This document shows, in pieces, positions 15,020 through 23,906 of a stretch of DNA of 64,000 nt. Location of the stretch: NCBI RefSeq assembly GCF_011694515.1, contig NZ_CP050192.1, forward strand, positions 1,743,399 through 1,807,398. The letters run 5' to 3'. The stretch is from Mycobacterium sp. DL592 (GTDB taxonomy: Bacteria; Actinomycetota; Actinomycetes; Mycobacteriales; Mycobacteriaceae). A program made the translations under genes and the position numbers. Numbering within the stretch: position 1 is the first letter of the stretch; the number at the start of each line of letters is the position of its first letter. Under the pieces are notes generated by a model. It worked only from the letters and a program-made list of their open reading frames with translations, had not been told where the DNA came from and did no database searches.

Positions 15020-15897
15020 CAGCAGCTGTCGAGCCGAATCCTCAGGTGGTCCGTCCCGAGCTCACCGGTGGTGACTCGGGCGGGCCGCCCGGCTTCCGGT
15101 CCCGCAGGCACGGCACCACCCGGCTGCGGGTCGGTGCCGCGTCGATCTGGCTGAGCGTCATCGTCCTGCTTCCCTTGGCGGCCATCGTCTGGCAGTCCGC
15201 CAAGGGCGGCTGGGCCGCCTTCTGGGCCGCGGTCACCTCGAACGCCGCGTTGGAGTCGTTCCGGGTGACGCTGACCATCTCGATCGGGGTCACGCTGATC
15301 AACGCGGTGTTCGGCTTGCTGGTGGCCTGGGTCCTGACCCGCGACGACTTCCCCGGCAAGCGGCTGGTCGACGCGGTGATCGACCTACCGTTCGCGCTGC
15401 CCACCATCGTCGCGAGCCTGGTGATGCTGGCGCTGTACGGCCCGAACAGCCCGGTCGATCTGCATCTGCAGCACACCAAGTGGGGTGTGGGTATCGCCCT
15501 GCTGTTCGTCACGCTGCCGTTCGTGGTGCGCTCGGTTCAGCCGGTCCTTCTCGAACTCGACCGTGAGGTCGAGGAGGCGGCGGCCTCGCTGGGCGCCAAC
15601 AACAGGACCATCTTCCTACAGGTGATCGTCCCCGCACTGTTGCCGTCGTTGCTGTCCGGTGCCGGGCTGGCGTTCTCCCGCGCCATCGGCGAGTTCGGAT
15701 CGGTGGTGCTGATCGGCGGCGCCGTGCCAGGTGAGACCGAGGTGTCCTCACAGTGGATTCGCACCCTGATCGAGAATGACGACCGGACCGGTGCGGCAGC
15801 GATTTCGATTGTGCTGCTGCTGATCTCGTTCGTCGTGCTGTTCATCCTCCGTACGATCGGGTCACGGGCAGCCAAACGGGAGGCCTTGGCGTCATGA
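15016..15897 (+). CDS. cysT: Sulfate ABC transporter permease CysT
   Basis: A 293-residue inner membrane permease with six predicted helices after a polar 40-residue N-terminus. The cytoplasmic EAA loop that docks on CysA is clear: EVEEAAASLGANNRTIFLQV followed by PALLPSLLSG. It forms the heterodimeric channel with CysW. The gene overlaps subI and cysW by ATGA at both ends, consistent with fixed subunit ratios. Confidence 0.93.
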   Translation: MTAAVEPNPQVVRPELTGGDSGGPPGFRSRRHGTTRLRVGAASIWLSVIVLLPLAAIVWQSAKGGWAAFWAAVTSNAALESFRVTLTISIGVTLINAVFGLLVAWVLTRDDFPGKRLVDAVIDLPFALPTIVASLVMLALYGPNSPVDLHLQHTKWGVGIALLFVTLPFVVRSVQPVLLELDREVEEAAASLGANNRTIFLQVIVPALLPSLLSGAGLAFSRAIGEFGSVVLIGGAVPGETEVSSQWIRTLIENDDRTGAAAISIVLLLISFVVLFILRTIGSRAAKREALAS

Positions 15898-16706
15898 CTC
15901 CATCACCGTTGGTGCGGTACCTGGCCCGCTACACGGCGCTGGCCTACATCCTGGTTCTCGTGCTCGTTCCGGTCGGGCTGATCCTGTGGCGCACCTTCGC
16001 CCCCGGCTTCGGTGCGTTTTTCGGATCGATCACCACCCCGGCCGCCTTGTCGGCGTTGCAGGTGTCGCTTCTGGTGGTGGCGATCGTCGTGCCGCTGAAC
16101 GTCATCTTCGGCGTCCCGACCGCACTGGTGCTGGCGCGCAACAAGTTCCGTGGCAAGTCCGCTCTACAGGCGATCATCGACCTGCCGTTCGCGGTGTCGC
16201 CGGTGGTCGTCGGCGTGGCCCTGATCCTGCTGTGGGGCACGGCCGGGGTGTTCGGCTTCGTGGAGAACAGCCTCGGCTTCAAGATCATCTTCGGCTTCCC
16301 GGGCATCGTGCTCGCCAGCATCTTCGTCACCGTGCCGTTCGTGATCCGGGAAGTCGAGCCGGTGCTCCATGAACTCGGGACCGACCAGGAAGAGGCCGCC
16401 GCGACGCTGGGATCGAGTTGGTGGCAGACGTTCTGGCGGATCACCCTGCCGTCGATTCGGTGGGGCCTGACCTACGGCATCGTGCTCACCGTGGCCCGGA
16501 CCCTCGGCGAGTACGGCGCCGTGATCATGGTGTCCTCCAACCTGCCCGGTAAGTCCCAGACGCTGACCCTGTTGGTGTCCGACCGCTACACCCGCGGCGC
16601 CGAGTACGGCGCCTACGCCGTATCGACTCTGCTGATGGCGGTGGCGGTCATCGTCCTCGTCGTTCAAGTCGTGCTCGACGCGCGGCGCACTCAGGCTGCC
16701 GAGTGA
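15894..16706 (+). CDS. cysW: Sulfate ABC transporter permease CysW
   Basis: The second channel subunit, 270 residues with six predicted helices. Its EAA loop reads [20 protein letters not shown] followed by [10 protein letters not shown]. The overlap with cysT (ATGA at 15894-15897) and the 22-base gap to cysA keep the importer in one transcript. Length and motifs are normal for the family. Confidence 0.93.
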   Translation: MTPSPLVRYLARYTALAYILVLVLVPVGLILWRTFAPGFGAFFGSITTPAALSALQVSLLVVAIVVPLNVIFGVPTALVLARNKFRGKSALQAIIDLPFAVSPVVVGVALILLWGTAGVFGFVENSLGFKIIFGFPGIVLASIFVTVPFVIREVEPVLHELGTDQEEAAATLGSSWWQTFWRITLPSIRWGLTYGIVLTVARTLGEYGAVIMVSSNLPGKSQTLTLLVSDRYTRGAEYGAYAVSTLLMAVAVIVLVVQVVLDARRTQAAE

Positions 16707-16728
16707 GCCAGACAAGAATGGAACTGTC

Positions 16729-17754
16729 ATGACCACCAATGCGATCACCGTCAGCGGCGCCAACAAGCGTTACGGCGATTTCGTCGCTCTCGATAACATC
16801 GACTTCGTAGTGCCCTCCGGGTCACTGACGGCCCTGCTGGGCCCCAGCGGCTCGGGCAAGTCGACCCTGCTACGAGCGATCGCCGGCCTAGACCAGCCGG
16901 ACACCGGTACCATCACCATCAACGGCCGCGAAGTCACCAATGTGCCGCCGCAGCGCCGGGGGATCGGGTTCGTCTTCCAACACTACGCCGCCTTCAAACA
17001 CCTGACCGTGCGGGACAATGTCGCGTTCGGACTCAAGATCCGCAAGGTCGCCAAGCCGGAGATCAAGGACAAGGTCGACAATCTGCTCGAGGTGGTGGGG
17101 CTGGCGGGATTCCAAAACCGTTATCCCAACCAGCTTTCCGGCGGTCAGCGCCAACGCATGGCGTTGGCCCGGGCCCTTGCGGTCGACCCCGAGGTGCTCC
17201 TGCTCGACGAGCCGTTCGGCGCGCTGGACGCCAAGGTCCGCGAGGACCTGCGGACATGGCTGCGCCGGTTGCACGACGAAGTCCACGTGACGACGGTGCT
17301 GGTGACTCACGACCAGGCCGAAGCGCTCGACGTGGCCGACCGGATCGCAGTGCTCAACAAGGGCCGCATCGAGCAGGTCGGCTCACCGACCGAGGTGTAC
17401 GACAGTCCCGCCAACGCGTTCGTCATGTCCTTCCTGGGCACCGTGTCGGCGCTGAACGGAATCCTGGTGCGTCCGCACGATATTCGGGTGGGCCGCAGCC
17501 CGGACTTGGCCATCGCGGCTGGCGACGGCACCGCGGAGTCCACCGGTGTCATACGGGCCACCATCGACCGCGTGGCCTACCTCGGCTTCGAAGTCCGGGT
17601 GGAACTGACCAGCGCCACCAACGGTGCACCGTTCATCGCCCAGATCACCCGCGGCGACGCCGAGGCGCTTGGCCTTAAGGAAGGTGACACCGTCTACGTG
17701 CGGGCCACCCGGGTGCCGCCGATCGCCGGTGAAGTGCAGGTCGCGGCGAGTTAG
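16729..17754 (+). CDS. cysA: Sulfate ABC transporter ATPase CysA
   Basis: The 341-residue ATPase that powers the SubI-CysTW importer. It has Walker A (GPSGSGKST), signature ([15 protein letters not shown]), Walker B ([12 protein letters not shown]) and H-loop ([11 protein letters not shown]), then a C-terminal TOBE-type regulatory region from about residue 235. It corresponds to cysA1 (Rv2397c) in M. tuberculosis. Its TAG overlaps by four bases the stop of the convergent che1 gene, so the importer and reduction operons meet tail to tail. Confidence 0.93.
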   Translation: MTTNAITVSGANKRYGDFVALDNIDFVVPSGSLTALLGPSGSGKSTLLRAIAGLDQPDTGTITINGREVTNVPPQRRGIGFVFQHYAAFKHLTVRDNVAFGLKIRKVAKPEIKDKVDNLLEVVGLAGFQNRYPNQLSGGQRQRMALARALAVDPEVLLLDEPFGALDAKVREDLRTWLRRLHDEVHVTTVLVTHDQAEALDVADRIAVLNKGRIEQVGSPTEVYDSPANAFVMSFLGTVSALNGILVRPHDIRVGRSPDLAIAAGDGTAESTGVIRATIDRVAYLGFEVRVELTSATNGAPFIAQITRGDAEALGLKEGDTVYVRATRVPPIAGEVQVAAS

Positions 17755-18455
17755 GCCGCGGCCCGCTGCGCCACCGCCAGGTCGAACCGGTCCAGCACCG
17801 TCTGGGCGACCAACGGATGTGCGCCCAGTGGCGCTGCCATCACAATGCCTGCGGCACCGGCAATCTCGGCTACCCGGTCGGTGATACGGCCGGGCGCGAT
17901 GAACCACGGCGCCAGGACCACCCGGCTCGCGCCACGCCCCCGTAGAAGTTCGACGCCGTCGAGCACCGAGGGCTGCGGGCCGGTGGCATAGGCAACCTGC
18001 ACGCCCGCCCACCGGGATCCGTCGGCCAGGGCATCGCCCAGTGTCGCCGTTCGGGCGTTGGCCTGTGCGTGCGACGAACCGACCGCCACGACCAGCACCC
18101 CCACGTTCTCGGCGTCACCGGGGATTCCGGCCTGCGCCAGGCGTTCACGCATGACCTCTACGAGGCGGGGGTCCTCACCCAGCGTGTCCGCTTGCAGCAC
18201 GTCGGCGCCCGCGTCGGCGATCATCTCCGGTATGTCGACCCGGGCGTGGTACGCGCTGGCCAGCAGCAGGGGAGTGACGACGGCAGGCCCATTGGTCGCG
18301 CGCAATGCGTCGCGAAGATTCGGAGAGTTCTTCTCGCAGAACGCCACTGATACGTCCAGCGCGGGACGCAGCAGCCGGATCTGCTCGGCGACGGCGTGCG
18401 TGGTCGCCGCGGAACGCGGATCAGCGCTGCCGTGCGCGGTCAGGAGCAGCTTCAC
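17751..18455 (-). CDS. che1: Sirohydrochlorin chelatase (CbiX/Che1-like)
   Basis: A 234-residue CbiX/SirB-type chelatase with the N-terminal metal-site motif [12 protein letters not shown] and a second, related half ([16 protein letters not shown]). It should insert iron into sirohydrochlorin, making the sirohaem that NirA needs. The GTG at 18455 overlaps the cysH stop (GTGA) and is preferred; an ATG at 18473 would add MRTSRF. It is the last gene of nirA-cysH-che1, the order of Rv2391-Rv2393 in M. tuberculosis, so the operon supplies both enzyme and cofactor. Confidence 0.85.
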   Translation of the reverse strand: MKLLLTAHGSADPRSAATTHAVAEQIRLLRPALDVSVAFCEKNSPNLRDALRATNGPAVVTPLLLASAYHARVDIPEMIADAGADVLQADTLGEDPRLVEVMRERLAQAGIPGDAENVGVLVVAVGSSHAQANARTATLGDALADGSRWAGVQVAYATGPQPSVLDGVELLRGRGASRVVLAPWFIAPGRITDRVAEIAGAAGIVMAAPLGAHPLVAQTVLDRFDLAVAQRAAA

Positions 18456-19165
18456 GAAACGTGAAGTCCGCATTCGGTTTTGGCCGAACCGAGCCAACGG
18501 CCGCTGCGCGGGTCGGCGCCGTCGACCGGCTTGGCCGTGCACGGCGCGCAGCCGATCGAGGGGTAGCCCTCGTCGACGAGCGGGTTGACCAGCACACCGT
18601 TGGCGTCGATGTAGGCCTGCATGTCCTCGTCGGTCCACGCCGCGAGCGGATTGACCTTCACCAGGCCGAACGCTTCGTCGAAGGAGATCAGGGGTGCGTT
18701 GGCGCGGGTGGGTGACTCCACCCGGCGAATCCCGGTCACCCAGGCCGAATAGCCTTGCAGCGCTTTACGCAGCGGCGTCACCTTGCGCAGGCGGCAGCAC
18801 TCGTTGGGATCGCGGGCGAAGAGGTCCTTGCCCAGCAGCCGATCCTGCTCGGCGACACTGTGCTCGGCGGTGACGTTGACCACGGTGATGTCGTAGACGG
18901 CTTCGACGGCGTCGCGGGTGCCGATGGTCTCGGCGAAGTGGTAGCCGGTATCGAGAAAGAGCACGTCTACCCCGGGGCGGACTTTGGCGGCAAGGTCGAC
19001 CAGCACGGCGTCCTGCATATTGGAGGCCACCACGTAGCTACCGGCGAAATGCTCGTCAGTCCAGGCCAGGAGTTCGGCGGCGCTGGCTCCGTCCAACTCG
19101 GCGGCCCCGCGCTCCGCCAGTGTCCGCAGGTCAGTCTCGGTCATCTCATGCACCCCAATGGTCAT
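18452..19165 (-). CDS. cysH: Adenylyl-sulfate (APS) reductase CysH
   Basis: A 237-residue assimilatory reductase. The paired cysteine motif ECCRLRKV and a later IGCAPC provide four cysteines for a [4Fe-4S] cluster, which marks the protein as an APS rather than PAPS reductase. The catalytic cysteine is in the C-terminal ECGLH. The nucleotide-binding region includes LFLDTGYHFAET. It reduces APS to sulfite using thioredoxin. The start overlaps the nirA stop (ATGA) and the stop overlaps che1, so the three genes are translationally coupled. Confidence 0.94.
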   Translation of the reverse strand: MTIGVHEMTETDLRTLAERGAAELDGASAAELLAWTDEHFAGSYVVASNMQDAVLVDLAAKVRPGVDVLFLDTGYHFAETIGTRDAVEAVYDITVVNVTAEHSVAEQDRLLGKDLFARDPNECCRLRKVTPLRKALQGYSAWVTGIRRVESPTRANAPLISFDEAFGLVKVNPLAAWTDEDMQAYIDANGVLVNPLVDEGYPSIGCAPCTAKPVDGADPRSGRWLGSAKTECGLHVS

Positions 19166-20835
19166 CGCAAATCAGCCTCGTCAGCGCGCAGCGCCCACTG
19201 GGCGAAACGCTCACCGTCGTGTCTTTGTTTCACGAAGTTGCGCACGACCCGCTCGATGTAGTCGCCCAGCTCGCTGGAGAGCACCTTGTGCTGACGCAGC
19301 TTGCGGCCGAAAGCGCTGTCCAGGCCGAGGCTGCCGCCCAGGTGAACCTGGAACCCTTCCTCCGGTCCGTTACCCTCGTCGACCATCTGTCCCTTGAACC
19401 CGATGTCGGCGATCTGGATGCGGGCGCACGAGTTGGGGCAGCCGTTGATGTTGATGGTCACCGGCACGTCCAGCCCCGCGTTGATGTCCTCGAGGCGCTT
19501 CTCCAAATCGGGCACCAGGCTCTGGGCGCGCACCCGCGTCTCGGCGAAGCTGAGCTTGCAGAACTCGATTCCGGTGCAGGCCATCAGGTTGCGCCGCCAG
19601 TGCGACGGCCTCGACGGCAGACCGAGCGCGTCGAGACCGGCCCGCAGCTCGTCCAACTTGTCGTCGGGGACATCGAGGATGACCAGCTTCTGGTACGGGG
19701 TGAACCGGACCCGGTTGGAGCCCGCGGCCTCGGCCAGGTCGGCGACTGCGGTCAGGATCGTGCCCGAGACGCGGCCCGCGATGGGCGCGACTCCGACGGC
19801 GTTGAGACCGTTCTTCAGCCGTTGTACACCGACGTGGTCGATGGGGCGGACGACGGGCTCGGGTGCCGGGCCGTCGATCAGCGGACGCTTGAGGTATTCC
19901 TGTTCGAGAACTTCCCTGAATTTTTCGATACCCCAGTCCTTGATCAGGAACTTCAGCCGGGCCTTTGCGCGCAACCGCCGGTAGCCGTAGTCGCGGAACA
20001 CGCTGACCACCGCTTCCCAGACATCGGGCACCTCGTCGAGGGGAACCCAGGCGCCCACCCGCTGGCCCAGCATCGGGTTGGTCGACAGGCCGCCGCCGAC
20101 CCACAGGTCGAAACCGGGGCCGTGGTCGGGATGGTTGACCCCGATGAACGCCACGTCGTTGACCTCGTGCACTACGTCCTGCAGACCGCTTATGGCGGTC
20201 TTGAACTTGCGCGGCAGGTTCGAGTACTCCTTCTTGCCGACGTAGCGGCGGACGATCTCGTCGATCGCGGGGGTGCCGTCGAGAACCTCGTCGACGGATT
20301 CGCCGGCCAGCGGCGAGCCGAGCACCACCCGGGGGCAGTCCCCGCACGCCTCGGTGGTCTGCAGGCCGACCTCGTCGAGCCGGCGCCAGATCTCTGGCAT
20401 GTCCTCGACGCGAATCCAGTGGTACTGCACGTTCTCGCGGTCGCTGATGTCGGCGGTATCGCGGGCGAACTCGGTAGAAATGCCGCCGAGGGTGCGTAGC
20501 GCGGCGGTGGTCAGCGCGCCGCCGTCGCTGCGGACCCGCAGCATGAAGTATTCGTCCTCGAGCATGTCGGTGTTCTCGTCACCGGTCCAGGTGCCGTCAT
20601 AGCCGGGCTTGCGCTGGGTGTAGAGGCCCCACCAGCGGAAGCGGCCGCGCAGGTCGCCCTTATCGATGCTGTCGAAGCCGTTCTTGGCGTAGATGTTCTC
20701 GATGCGCTCCCGCACATTGAGCGGGTTGTCGTCCTTCTTGCTCTGCTCGTTCGCGTTGAGCGGCTCGCGATAGCCCAGAGCCCACTGGCCTTCGCCCTTG
20801 GGCCGCTTCTGTGTGGCCTTGGTCGGCTGACTCAT
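19162..20835 (-). CDS. nirA: Ferredoxin-dependent sulfite reductase NirA/SirA
   Basis: A 557-residue sirohaem/[4Fe-4S] enzyme that reduces sulfite to sulfide. Cluster cysteines are in CTGIEFC and NGCPNSC. Tyr72 and Cys164 have the same 92-residue spacing as the Tyr-Cys cross-link reported in the M. tuberculosis enzyme (Tyr69-Cys161), so that modification is probably present. The ATG at 20835 follows GAGGAG at a good distance. That ribosome site lies in a hairpin, and 117 bases further upstream ends a cysteine-codon leader peptide, so translation is probably tuned by cysteine supply. It heads the nirA-cysH-che1 operon. Confidence 0.95.
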   Translation of the reverse strand: MSQPTKATQKRPKGEGQWALGYREPLNANEQSKKDDNPLNVRERIENIYAKNGFDSIDKGDLRGRFRWWGLYTQRKPGYDGTWTGDENTDMLEDEYFMLRVRSDGGALTTAALRTLGGISTEFARDTADISDRENVQYHWIRVEDMPEIWRRLDEVGLQTTEACGDCPRVVLGSPLAGESVDEVLDGTPAIDEIVRRYVGKKEYSNLPRKFKTAISGLQDVVHEVNDVAFIGVNHPDHGPGFDLWVGGGLSTNPMLGQRVGAWVPLDEVPDVWEAVVSVFRDYGYRRLRAKARLKFLIKDWGIEKFREVLEQEYLKRPLIDGPAPEPVVRPIDHVGVQRLKNGLNAVGVAPIAGRVSGTILTAVADLAEAAGSNRVRFTPYQKLVILDVPDDKLDELRAGLDALGLPSRPSHWRRNLMACTGIEFCKLSFAETRVRAQSLVPDLEKRLEDINAGLDVPVTININGCPNSCARIQIADIGFKGQMVDEGNGPEEGFQVHLGGSLGLDSAFGRKLRQHKVLSSELGDYIERVVRNFVKQRHDGERFAQWALRADEADLR

Positions 20836-20842
20836 GAAATGT

Positions 20843-20861
20843 GCTCCTCATGTCAAGGAGC
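20843..20861 (-). promoter_or_regulatory. Hairpin masking the nirA ribosome-binding site
   Basis: In the nirA mRNA, GCTCCT (20861-20856) is perfectly complementary to AGGAGC (20848-20843) across a seven-base loop TGACATG. The 3' arm is the Shine-Dalgarno sequence of nirA. The hairpin should block initiation unless upstream events disrupt it, which fits attenuation through the cysteine leader. Confidence 0.6.
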
Positions 20862-20951
20862 TGACGTTCGGACTGCGCTGATCACCGGTGAGCTGTTCCG
20901 GCGGCGCAGATCCGTCGGCCAGCTGAAGTACGAGCGGGCGGGTCTACGGCG

Positions 20952-21044
20952 TCAAACCAAACAACAACAGGTACAGACGCGCTTGAAATCGACATGGCGC
21001 CGAGCCACCAGTACACCGTTACGCAGTGTCTGAGGTGCAGCCAT
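20952..21044 (-). CDS. Leaderless polycysteine leader peptide for nirA-cysH-che1
   Basis: A 30-residue frame starting MAAPQTLRNGVLV and ending ARRHVDFKRVCTCCCLV. It has four cysteine codons, three of them consecutive TGT, just before the stop. RRHVDxxRV matches a motif I recall from actinobacterial sulfur-gene leader peptides. A minus-10-like CAGAAT lies seven bases before the ATG, so the mRNA should be leaderless. Ribosome stalling at the cysteine run during cysteine shortage would alter folding of the 117-base spacer, including the hairpin over the nirA ribosome site. The 302-base gap 20836-21137 otherwise holds only this element and the hemW promoter. Confidence 0.75.
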   Translation of the reverse strand: MAAPQTLRNGVLVARRHVDFKRVCTCCCLV

Positions 21045-21051
21045 GCGCGCC

Positions 21052-21057
21052 ATTCTG
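21052..21057 (-). promoter_or_regulatory. Minus-10-like element of the nirA leader
   Basis: On the minus strand CAGAAT precedes the leader ATG by seven bases, the same spacing as TAAGCT before the subI leader. It deviates from TANNNT at the first base, so it is a weaker match. Confidence 0.4.
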
Positions 21058-21137
21058 CCACGAACGCTCGCGATACCTCTAACCGGGCCAGATTTGTGCT
21101 CGCGATGAGTAAAACTAGGGTCTGCGACACTGACAGC

Positions 21138-22559
21138 ATGTCGGTCCGACCCGTTCCGGCCGTTGTGCCCGAGCTCACTGCCGCCCGGGGCACGGCGTTC
21201 GGCATCTACGTTCACGTGCCTTTTTGCGCCAGCCGCTGCGGGTATTGCGACTTCAACACCTACACCGCCGGGGAACTCGGCGGTGCCACCCCGGAGGGCT
21301 GGCTCGTCGCCGCCCGGGCCGAACTCGCGCTGGCCGCCGAGATGCTCGGCGACGTGACGATCGACACGGTCTTCGTCGGGGGCGGCACGCCGTCGCTGCT
21401 CGGTGGCGCCGGCCTCGCGGCCGTACTGGACGCGATCCGCGCCCACTTCCCGCTGGCCGCCGGCGCCGAGGTCACTACCGAGGCGAACCCCGAGTCGACG
21501 TCGGCGGCGTTCTTCGACCAGATCCGCGCTGCCGGCTATACGCGGGTGTCGCTGGGCATGCAGTCCGCGGTGCCCAGGGTTCTGGCGACGCTGGACCGGA
21601 CCCATTCCCCGGGGCGGGCGCTGCAGGCGGCGGCGCAGGCGCGGGCGGCCGGGTTCGAGCACCTGAACCTCGATCTGATCTACGGCACACCGGGGGAGTC
21701 CGACGACGACCTGCGGCAGTCGGTCGAAGCGGTGCTCTCCGCCGACGTCGACCACGTGTCGGCCTACGCACTGGTGGTGGAGGAGGGGACCGCGCTGGCA
21801 CGGCGGGTTCGGCGCGGCGAGGTCACCCGGCCCGACGACGACGTGCTGGCCCACCGTTATGAACTCCTGGACTCGTGGTTGTCGGCGGCGGGCTTCGACT
21901 GGTACGAGGTGTCCAACTGGAGCAAGCCCGGCGGTGAGTGCCTGCACAACCTTGGCTACTGGAACGGCGGCCAGTGGTGGGGTGTGGGTCCCGGTGCGCA
22001 CGGCTTCGTCGGCGACACCCGGTGGTGGAATGTCAAGCATCCCAACGCTTATGCGGAGCGGCTCAGCGAAAAGCTCATGCCGGTGGCCGATTTCGAGCGC
22101 CTCGGTGCCCATGACCGCCACGTCGAGGATGTGCTGCTGCGGATTCGGTTGAGCAGCGGTCTGCCGCTGGAGGTTCTCACCGACTCGGAACGGGCACGGG
22201 CCGGGCAGGCGGTGTCCGACGGTCTGCTGACGCGCAACGCCGACCGGCTGGTGCTGACCCCGCGGGGCAGGCTGTTGGCCGACGCCGTGGTGCGTGACGT
22301 CCTCGACGAACTAGTACTGGGCGCCGGTCCCGGCGTCCATGTCGTAGACCCGCGCGTGCAACACGGTGCGGTTCCGCAGGGCCGCGCGCACCGCCCGGTG
22401 CAGGCCGTCTTCGAGGTAGACCACGCCGTGCCACTTGACCGCATGGGGGAACAGGTCGCCGTAGAACGTCGAGTCTTCCGACAGCAACCGATCCAGCGCC
22501 AGCACGGTGGTGGTCGTGACGAGCTCGTCCAGGCGGATCTGTCGCGGCGGGATCTGTGA
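21138..22559 (+). CDS. hemW: Radical SAM HemW-like protein with an abnormal C-terminal extension
   Basis: A HemW/HemN-type radical SAM protein: FGIYVHVPFCASRCGYCDFN carries the CxxxCxxC cluster motif close to the N-terminus, followed by the SAM-binding GGGTPS and the C-terminal HemN domain (WSKPGGECLHNLGYWNGGQW). HemW proteins act in haem handling. The start ATG at 21138 follows a TAGGGT minus-10 box at about 21117. The family usually ends near residue 390, just after LLADAVVRDVLDEL. Here no stop occurs and the frame runs about 83 codons more, antisense through the convergent gene at 22311-22625. The extra residues are Arg/His/Gln-rich and look like antisense translation. A lost stop, a frameshift or a sequencing error could explain this. 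Confidence 0.85.
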   Translation: MSVRPVPAVVPELTAARGTAFGIYVHVPFCASRCGYCDFNTYTAGELGGATPEGWLVAARAELALAAEMLGDVTIDTVFVGGGTPSLLGGAGLAAVLDAIRAHFPLAAGAEVTTEANPESTSAAFFDQIRAAGYTRVSLGMQSAVPRVLATLDRTHSPGRALQAAAQARAAGFEHLNLDLIYGTPGESDDDLRQSVEAVLSADVDHVSAYALVVEEGTALARRVRRGEVTRPDDDVLAHRYELLDSWLSAAGFDWYEVSNWSKPGGECLHNLGYWNGGQWWGVGPGAHGFVGDTRWWNVKHPNAYAERLSEKLMPVADFERLGAHDRHVEDVLLRIRLSSGLPLEVLTDSERARAGQAVSDGLLTRNADRLVLTPRGRLLADAVVRDVLDELVLGAGPGVHVVDPRVQHGAVPQGRAHRPVQAVFEVDHAVPLDRMGEQVAVERRVFRQQPIQRQHGGGRDELVQADLSRRDL

Positions 22560-22625
22560 CCAGTCACGGTAGGTCAGCCCGTGCTCCGGATACGGCTTAC
22601 CTTCCCGGACGCCCTTGAAGATCAT
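22311..22625 (-). CDS. Conserved small mycobacterial protein (Rv2375-like)
   Basis: A 104-residue protein beginning MIFKGVREGKPYPEHG, with VTTTTVLALDRLLSEDSTFY and a basic second half (DGLHRAVRAALRNRTVLHAR). Its place next to hrcA and its length match Rv2375 of M. tuberculosis. It is a soluble protein of unknown function, with no motif I can assign. Most of its coding strand is overlapped by the abnormal hemW extension; codon pattern and conservation favour this gene as the real one. Confidence 0.7.
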   Translation of the reverse strand: MIFKGVREGKPYPEHGLTYRDWSQIPPRQIRLDELVTTTTVLALDRLLSEDSTFYGDLFPHAVKWHGVVYLEDGLHRAVRAALRNRTVLHARVYDMDAGTGAQY

Positions 22626-22760
22626 CGACGTGCCGTCCCGAGCGCAACCCCCAGGCCTGGCGTCAACATTTGAGCAAGGCTAGTCGCTGCCTGACGGAAT
22701 GCCAGTGCTGGGCGAACTTCGATGCGCCGGTGACCGAGGTGTGACGCGCTGGGACGCGCG

Positions 22761-22787
22761 GTGGCACTCTCCGGCTGTGGGTGCTAA
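22761..22787. promoter_or_regulatory. CIRCE operator for HrcA
   Basis: GTGGCACTC - nine bases - GGGTGCTAA matches the CIRCE consensus TTAGCACTC-N9-GAGTGCTAA at 15 of 18 arm positions with exactly nine bases between. It lies just upstream of the minus-10 box of hrcA, so HrcA probably represses its own operon. Confidence 0.8.
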
Positions 22788-22805
22788 TTGTGCAGATGAT
22801 GGCCG

Positions 22806-22811
22806 TAAAAT
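22806..22811 (+). promoter_or_regulatory. Minus-10 element of the hrcA-dnaJ2 operon
   Basis: TAAAAT fits TANNNT and lies 18 bases after the CIRCE element, so the operator covers the minus-35 region. GGAGGTG at 22823-22829 is the ribosome site for hrcA. Confidence 0.6.
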
Positions 22812-22835
22812 GGAGACGACTTGGAGGTGTACCAG

Positions 22836-23867
22836 ATGGGAAGTGCTGACGACCGTCGCTTTGAGGTGCTCCGTGCCATCGTCGCCGACTTCGTCGCGAC
22901 CCAGGAGCCGATCGGTTCCAAGGCCCTGGTCGAGCGACACAACCTCGGCGTATCCAGTGCCACGGTGCGCAACGACATGGCCGTGTTGGAGGCCGAGGGA
23001 TACATCGCCCAGCCACACACCAGCTCCGGCCGGGTGCCCACGGAGAAGGGCTACCGCGAGTTCGTCAACCGGCTTGACCAGGTCAAGCCGTTGTCGTCCT
23101 CGGAGCGGCGCGCGATTCTGCAGTTCCTGGAGTCCGGGGTCGACCTCGACGACGTGCTGCGCCGCGCGGTGAAGCTGCTGGCCCAGCTCACCCGGCAGGT
23201 CGCGATCGTGCAGTACCCGACGCTGTCCAGCTCGACCGTGCGCCACCTCGAAATCGTCTCGCTGACCCCGGCGCGGCTGCTGATGGTCGTCATCACCGAC
23301 TCGGGCCGGGTCGACCAGCGCATCGTCGAACTCGGAGACGCCATCGACGAGCACCAGCTGGCGCAGCTGCGGGAACTGCTGGGCCAGGCGCTGGACGGCA
23401 AGCGCCTGGCGGCGGCCTCGGTGGCCGTGGCCGACCTGGCGGCCCGGCTCGACGGGTCCGGCGGTCTGGGTGACGCGGTGGGCCGGTCGGCGACGGTGCT
23501 GCTGGAGTCGTTGGTCGAACACAACGAAGAGCGGCTGCTGATGGGTGGCACCGCGAACCTGACCCGCAATACCGCTGATTTCGGCGGATCGCTGCGCACG
23601 GTGCTCGAAGCGCTCGAGGAGCAGGTGGTGGTTCTTCGGCTGCTCGCCGCCCAGCAGGAGGCGGGTAAAGTCACGGTGCGTATCGGTCACGAAACCGAGG
23701 CCGAGCAGATGGTCGGTACCTCGGTGGTGACCACGACCTACGGCAGCTCGAACACGGTGTACGGCGGCATGGGTGTGCTGGGGCCAACGCGGATGGACTA
23801 TCCGGGAACTATTGCCAACGTCGCGGCGGTTGCGACGTATATCGGCGAGGTTCTCGGCGGCCGATAA
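22836..23867 (+). CDS. hrcA: Heat-inducible transcription repressor HrcA
   Basis: A 343-residue repressor. The N-terminal winged helix ([14 protein letters not shown], then [20 protein letters not shown] and the wing [13 protein letters not shown]) is followed by a GAF-like domain. HrcA binds CIRCE and needs GroEL for activity in other bacteria. The ATG at 22836 is chosen because GGAGGT precedes it correctly; an in-frame TTG at 22821 lacks that support. A CIRCE site lies 49-75 bases upstream, indicating autoregulation. dnaJ2 follows 39 bases later. Confidence 0.94.
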   Translation: MGSADDRRFEVLRAIVADFVATQEPIGSKALVERHNLGVSSATVRNDMAVLEAEGYIAQPHTSSGRVPTEKGYREFVNRLDQVKPLSSSERRAILQFLESGVDLDDVLRRAVKLLAQLTRQVAIVQYPTLSSSTVRHLEIVSLTPARLLMVVITDSGRVDQRIVELGDAIDEHQLAQLRELLGQALDGKRLAAASVAVADLAARLDGSGGLGDAVGRSATVLLESLVEHNEERLLMGGTANLTRNTADFGGSLRTVLEALEEQVVVLRLLAAQQEAGKVTVRIGHETEAEQMVGTSVVTTTYGSSNTVYGGMGVLGPTRMDYPGTIANVAAVATYIGEVLGGR

Positions 23868-23906
23868 GCGGTTCGAGCCGATAACTAGATTTTCGAAAGG
23901 TCAAGG

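Noticed and set aside
20994..21137. An upstream in-frame start for hemW.
   Set aside because: It would place the first iron-sulfur cysteines unusually far from the N-terminus and overlap the nirA leader promoter. The ATG at 21138 has a minus-10 box at the right distance.
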